Of a stretch of 7,759 bases of DNA, positions 5,381-7,759 are shown piece by piece. Position 1 is the first letter of the stretch. Every line of letters begins with the position of its first letter. Below the pieces are notes generated by a model that was given only the letters and a program-made list of their open reading frames with translations, was not told the DNA's origin and ran no database searches. The stretch is from Armatimonadota bacterium. Its GTDB lineage: Bacteria > Armatimonadota > Armatimonadia > Armatimonadales > Armatimonadaceae. The DNA lies in NCBI GenBank assembly GCA_014380985.1, contig JACMIU010000590.1, positions 1 through 7,759 on the forward strand. The letters run 5' to 3'. The position numbers and the translations under genes were made by a program.

Positions 5381-6580
5381 ATGCGAACCATTTTTGTTGC
5401 CGCCGCGATGGTGCTTTGTGCGGGCTTTGCCTTCGCACAGGACGCGCCCTCTATAACTGTCTCTGAATCGCTCCGCACGGTTTGGAAAAATCGGCAAGGT
5501 ACACTTGTCGCCGTTTTGCCGCCCCAAAATGCGGCGCGACGCCTTGCGCTGCCGCAAGACAAGGCGAGCGACCCGGCTACGGTGATAGCCCTGTTTGCGC
5601 CAAGTAGTGAGTGGAAACAACACCGCTTCGGGGACGTGAGCGGCATTGCTCCAAAGATATTGGGGGAGTACTCGGCGAAACTTCCGCCGATTACCGCGCT
5701 GGGAGCAACCGGAGATGCGGACGGCATTCAGAACGTGCAAACGGTTTTTCTCGCGGGGTTGTCCGCGGAGCAGTGGCGGCAAATCGCCGCGCCCGGTGGA
5801 CTGGGCTACGCCGATTTGCAAACGCCCGAACAGCGTCTGCTCTTTGAAAAGATAGTGCCGGAACCCTACGGCTATCAAAAGGCTCCTGCGGACAGCGAAC
5901 CCGTCTCCCGCCTCCTCAAGACCGCGGAGCGATACACGCTCCGCTTTCGCGTCACGCTTACCGCGGTGGTACACGCCGATACCGCAAACGGTTCAAAAGT
6001 CTCTCTGTACTACAATAAAAACGGCTCCGGCGAACCGCAAGACAGGGCGTACCTGCTCGGCTCCGAGACAATGAACCGTTTGCTTGCCGAAGCGGGGCGC
6101 GACCCGGTTCCTAAGAAAGTATACTTTACCGACTATGCGGAGGAAGACGGTAGCCAGTGGCGGCATAGCCAAAAGGTGTTCTCTCTCGCGCCCAACCTGC
6201 CCAAGCCGAGCGCGGGCAACTTTGCAACAAGCAACGCGAGTATTTCTCTGCTTTCTCCGACAGGTCAGCCGTATTTAACCGTGGATGAACTCTGCAAGCG
6301 TGCCGGTGAGGCGACCGGAGTAACACTGATAGCGCACCGAAAAATCGGCGATTACGCAGTGATTGTCGCAGGAGAAGCGCAAGCCGTGCCGGTGCGCGAT
6401 CTGCTTCCCGCCCTCTGCTTCTCGGTCGGGGGGCGGTGCGTCAGTTGCCGCCCGCACCGGCGGATGCCGCACCGCTCTTCGTTCTTGCCCGCGACATCGA
6501 ACCGCTCGCGCTTTTGCAAGATCGCTTCGATCAATGGTACGCCTCGTCACCGTTCGGGACAAAAAACCGTGAGTATTTGA
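5381..6580 (+). CDS. Exported protein with STN/secretin-like segment, N-terminal part of a frameshifted gene
   Basis: Not recognised as a named family. Residues 1-19 form a type I signal peptide (MRTIFVAAAMVLCAGFAFA) with cleavage predicted before Gln20, so the protein is periplasmic or secreted. A segment with LAGLSAEQ (125-131) leads to an R-x-T-L-x-F-x-V-T strand near residue 188. From about residue 298, LTVDELCKRAGEATGV, then VIVAGEAQAVPVRDLLPAL, has the beta-alpha-beta pattern of STN/secretin N domains (short TonB/secretin homology). The frame breaks near residue 351 at a G6 run. The last 48 residues (6434-6577) are rich in Arg, Cys, Pro and Ser and read as out-of-frame translation ending at TGA 6578-6580. 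The true continuation lies in the frame starting at 6433. It follows the quinone genes but shows no functional link to them. Confidence 0.78.
   Translation: MRTIFVAAAMVLCAGFAFAQDAPSITVSESLRTVWKNRQGTLVAVLPPQNAARRLALPQDKASDPATVIALFAPSSEWKQHRFGDVSGIAPKILGEYSAKLPPITALGATGDADGIQNVQTVFLAGLSAEQWRQIAAPGGLGYADLQTPEQRLLFEKIVPEPYGYQKAPADSEPVSRLLKTAERYTLRFRVTLTAVVHADTANGSKVSLYYNKNGSGEPQDRAYLLGSETMNRLLAEAGRDPVPKKVYFTDYAEEDGSQWRHSQKVFSLAPNLPKPSAGNFATSNASISLLSPTGQPYLTVDELCKRAGEATGVTLIAHRKIGDYAVIVAGEAQAVPVRDLLPALCFSVGGRCVSCRPHRRMPHRSSFLPATSNRSRFCKIASINGTPRHRSGQKTVSI
6428..6459 (+). other. G6 run with abutting hairpin at the frame break
   Basis: Six G (6428-6433) are followed without spacer by a perfect seven-base-pair stem, CGGTGCG (6434-6440) with CGCACCG (6453-6459), and a 12-base loop. 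A competing hairpin can pair GGGCGG (6431-6436) with CCGCCC (6448-6453). The upstream gene half reads in the frame of 5381 up to here, and the downstream half reads in the -1 frame. Seven G would restore a continuous frame (…SVGGAVRQLPP…). The tract and structure favour slippage, of replication, transcription or sequencing chemistry. A classical ribosomal -1 site would need a spacer of several bases before the stem, which is absent. Confidence 0.7.
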
Positions 6581-7759
6581 CGTACTCCGACAAAATCGCC
6601 GCGGCAGACGCGCTACCGTTACTCTCCTTTGATGACGACGACCGCTTCCCGCTTACTCCCGCCCTTCGCGCACGCTACGCCGAGGAAGCGCGAACCGACC
6701 CGAACGTTACCGGTCGCTACGGGGTATCGGTTGCTTTGTCGGATTTATCCGCCGAGCAAGCCGAGTACCTGCAACGTATGGTGCGTACCGCGAACGAAAA
6801 CACCGAAGTAAAGCCCGTACCCAGCCCTGTGCGCGGCGCACGTTTCCGAATCACCGCCGATGTTCGTTTCAATGTCTATGTACCCGGCGAGCCGTTTTTA
6901 GGCGGGCGTGTGTCGCAAGGTTTTGTGGGCAACTACGGCAACTGGCTACCTCCTCTGCCAATACCCGCATCGGAACCGATCTCGCTTGCCGGGCGCGTAC
7001 TCCATCTGCGGGCAACCAAAGAGGACGAAGCCATACGGGCGGCACAGATCGCCGTGAAAAACAACGTGTCTGCTCTTTGGCTCGACGCATCACCGGAGAT
7101 ACTGACGGTCGCGGTCGTCAAGGCGCGTTCTTTGCCGGTAATCGCCGTGGTATCGCCGTGGCAAGCGCAAAACGCGCCCGACGAATTGCCGCGAGACGAA
7201 AACCCCCACCAAGAAAAATCCGCCGATTACCTAACGCCCGACGACCCGCAGGTTGTCGCATGGGCAACGGAGCGGATGCGCCGCGTCGCAAAAGTCAAAG
7301 GAATACGTGGTATCGTGTTACAGGGCGCATTTCCTACCGGCTACCGGGGCAGTCGCGTTTATGATTCCGGCGCAGGAATATGGTCAGGTGAACCGGCAAC
7401 TCTGGATTACGACCGTAACCGCCCGCTAAGCGATCAGTTCGGGTACGGCGTATCGCGCCGACGCCGCTATCTCGTGGAACATCATCTTGACCCATGCGAT
7501 ATTTTGCTCGGTGTTACCAGCGACATCGGCGAAGGCAACTCCAAAACGCAGTCGCCGTTTCGTTGTTCGCCGGAACTGTACAACGCATGGCTCGATGAAA
7601 ACCGGCAACGCTGTGCTGACGCGCTAAAACAGGTGCGTGATAGCGCGGGAAACATACCTGTTTATTGGGCAGGATGCAGCGTGTTCCTGAGTCGCACGGC
7701 ACGGCTGGCAAAAATGCCCGACTACGTTGACCGAATACAATGGTACGTCGCCGCTTCGC
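6436..7759 (+). CDS. C-terminal part of the frameshifted exported protein, runs off window
   Basis: This frame is open from 6310 to the window end, with no stop over more than 440 codons, and reads like real protein. GTG 6436 is the first plausible initiator but lies inside the hairpin stem and has no AAGGA, so it is more likely the downstream part of the gene that starts at 5381. The opening VRQLPPAPADAAPLFVLARD completes the STN-like segment. A module with VALSDLSAEQ (about 6733-6762) and ARFRITADVRFNVYV (from 6838) echoes the LSAEQ and strand module in the N-terminal half. From 6991, alternating strands and helices (RVLHLRATKEDEAIRAA..., VSALWLDAS, LPVIAVVSPW, IRGIVLQGAF) suggest an alpha/beta barrel such as a glycosidase-like TIM fold. 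No catalytic signature is identifiable, and the end is beyond the window. Confidence 0.72.
   Translation, partial: MRQLPPAPADAAPLFVLARDIEPLALLQDRFDQWYASSPFGTKNREYLTYSDKIAAADALPLLSFDDDDRFPLTPALRARYAEEARTDPNVTGRYGVSVALSDLSAEQAEYLQRMVRTANENTEVKPVPSPVRGARFRITADVRFNVYVPGEPFLGGRVSQGFVGNYGNWLPPLPIPASEPISLAGRVLHLRATKEDEAIRAAQIAVKNNVSALWLDASPEILTVAVVKARSLPVIAVVSPWQAQNAPDELPRDENPHQEKSADYLTPDDPQVVAWATERMRRVAKVKGIRGIVLQGAFPTGYRGSRVYDSGAGIWSGEPATLDYDRNRPLSDQFGYGVSRRRRYLVEHHLDPCDILLGVTSDIGEGNSKTQSPFRCSPELYNAWLDENRQRCADALKQVRDSAGNIPVYWAGCSVFLSRTARLAKMPDYVDRIQWYVAAS

Noticed and set aside
5120..5974. A 284-codon open frame on the minus strand
   Set aside because: It lies antisense across the end of the prenyl synthase and the start of the exported protein, both with clear motifs. 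Its translation is rich in Arg and has no recognisable domain, as expected from a GC-rich shadow frame.
6428..6459. Classical programmed -1 ribosomal frameshift signal
   Set aside because: The C-GGG-GGG context does not fit X-XXY-YYZ for both tRNAs, and the stem begins with no spacer after the run.
7077..7364. A 95-codon plus-strand frame
   Set aside because: It overlaps the long open frame of the exported protein's C-terminal part and gives a biased Arg-rich translation, so it is a shadow frame.

Overview
The window carries six protein-coding genes, all on the plus strand, in a GC-rich bacterial chromosome that respires with menaquinone or a related quinone. There are no tRNA or rRNA genes, no CRISPR array and no insertion sequence. 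Three genes use the same AAGGA ribosome binding site. Exported proteins, a predicted lipoprotein and a type II secretion/type IV pilus ATPase relative fit a diderm-like, non-model phylum. Armatimonadota is my best guess, but it rests on general style only and is weak.

Layout. Positions 1-1934 hold two tandem paralogues, the first cut by the window edge. They are predicted surface lipoproteins built from short beta-propeller-like repeats. A clean rho-independent terminator closes this unit at 1983-2004. Directly after it come a long imperfect inverted repeat (2006-2044), a perfect TATAAT (2045-2050) and, five bases later, the start of the next gene, a layout that suggests a leaderless, possibly repressed transcript. 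That gene (2056-3405) is a GspE/PilB-family protein. Its Walker A lysine is replaced by leucine, and its usual N-terminal domain is replaced by an excisionase/MerR-type helix-turn-helix. I regard it as the most unusual gene here.

From about 3464 a second unit begins: menG (demethylmenaquinone methyltransferase) overlaps by four bases a long-chain polyprenyl diphosphate synthase (4328-5332). The second enzyme makes the isoprenoid side chain and the first methylates the ring once the chain is attached, so the pair is a quinone-biosynthesis module like menG-hepT of Bacillus.

After a 48-base gap lies a large unrecognised exported protein (5381 to beyond the window end) with an STN/secretin-like segment, a repeated module and a possible alpha/beta-barrel region. 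Its reading frame is broken by one base at a run of six G (6428-6433), exactly beside a strong hairpin. Restoring one G rejoins the two halves into one uninterrupted frame. This may be a true mutation, a phase-variable tract, a recoding site or a sequencing error.
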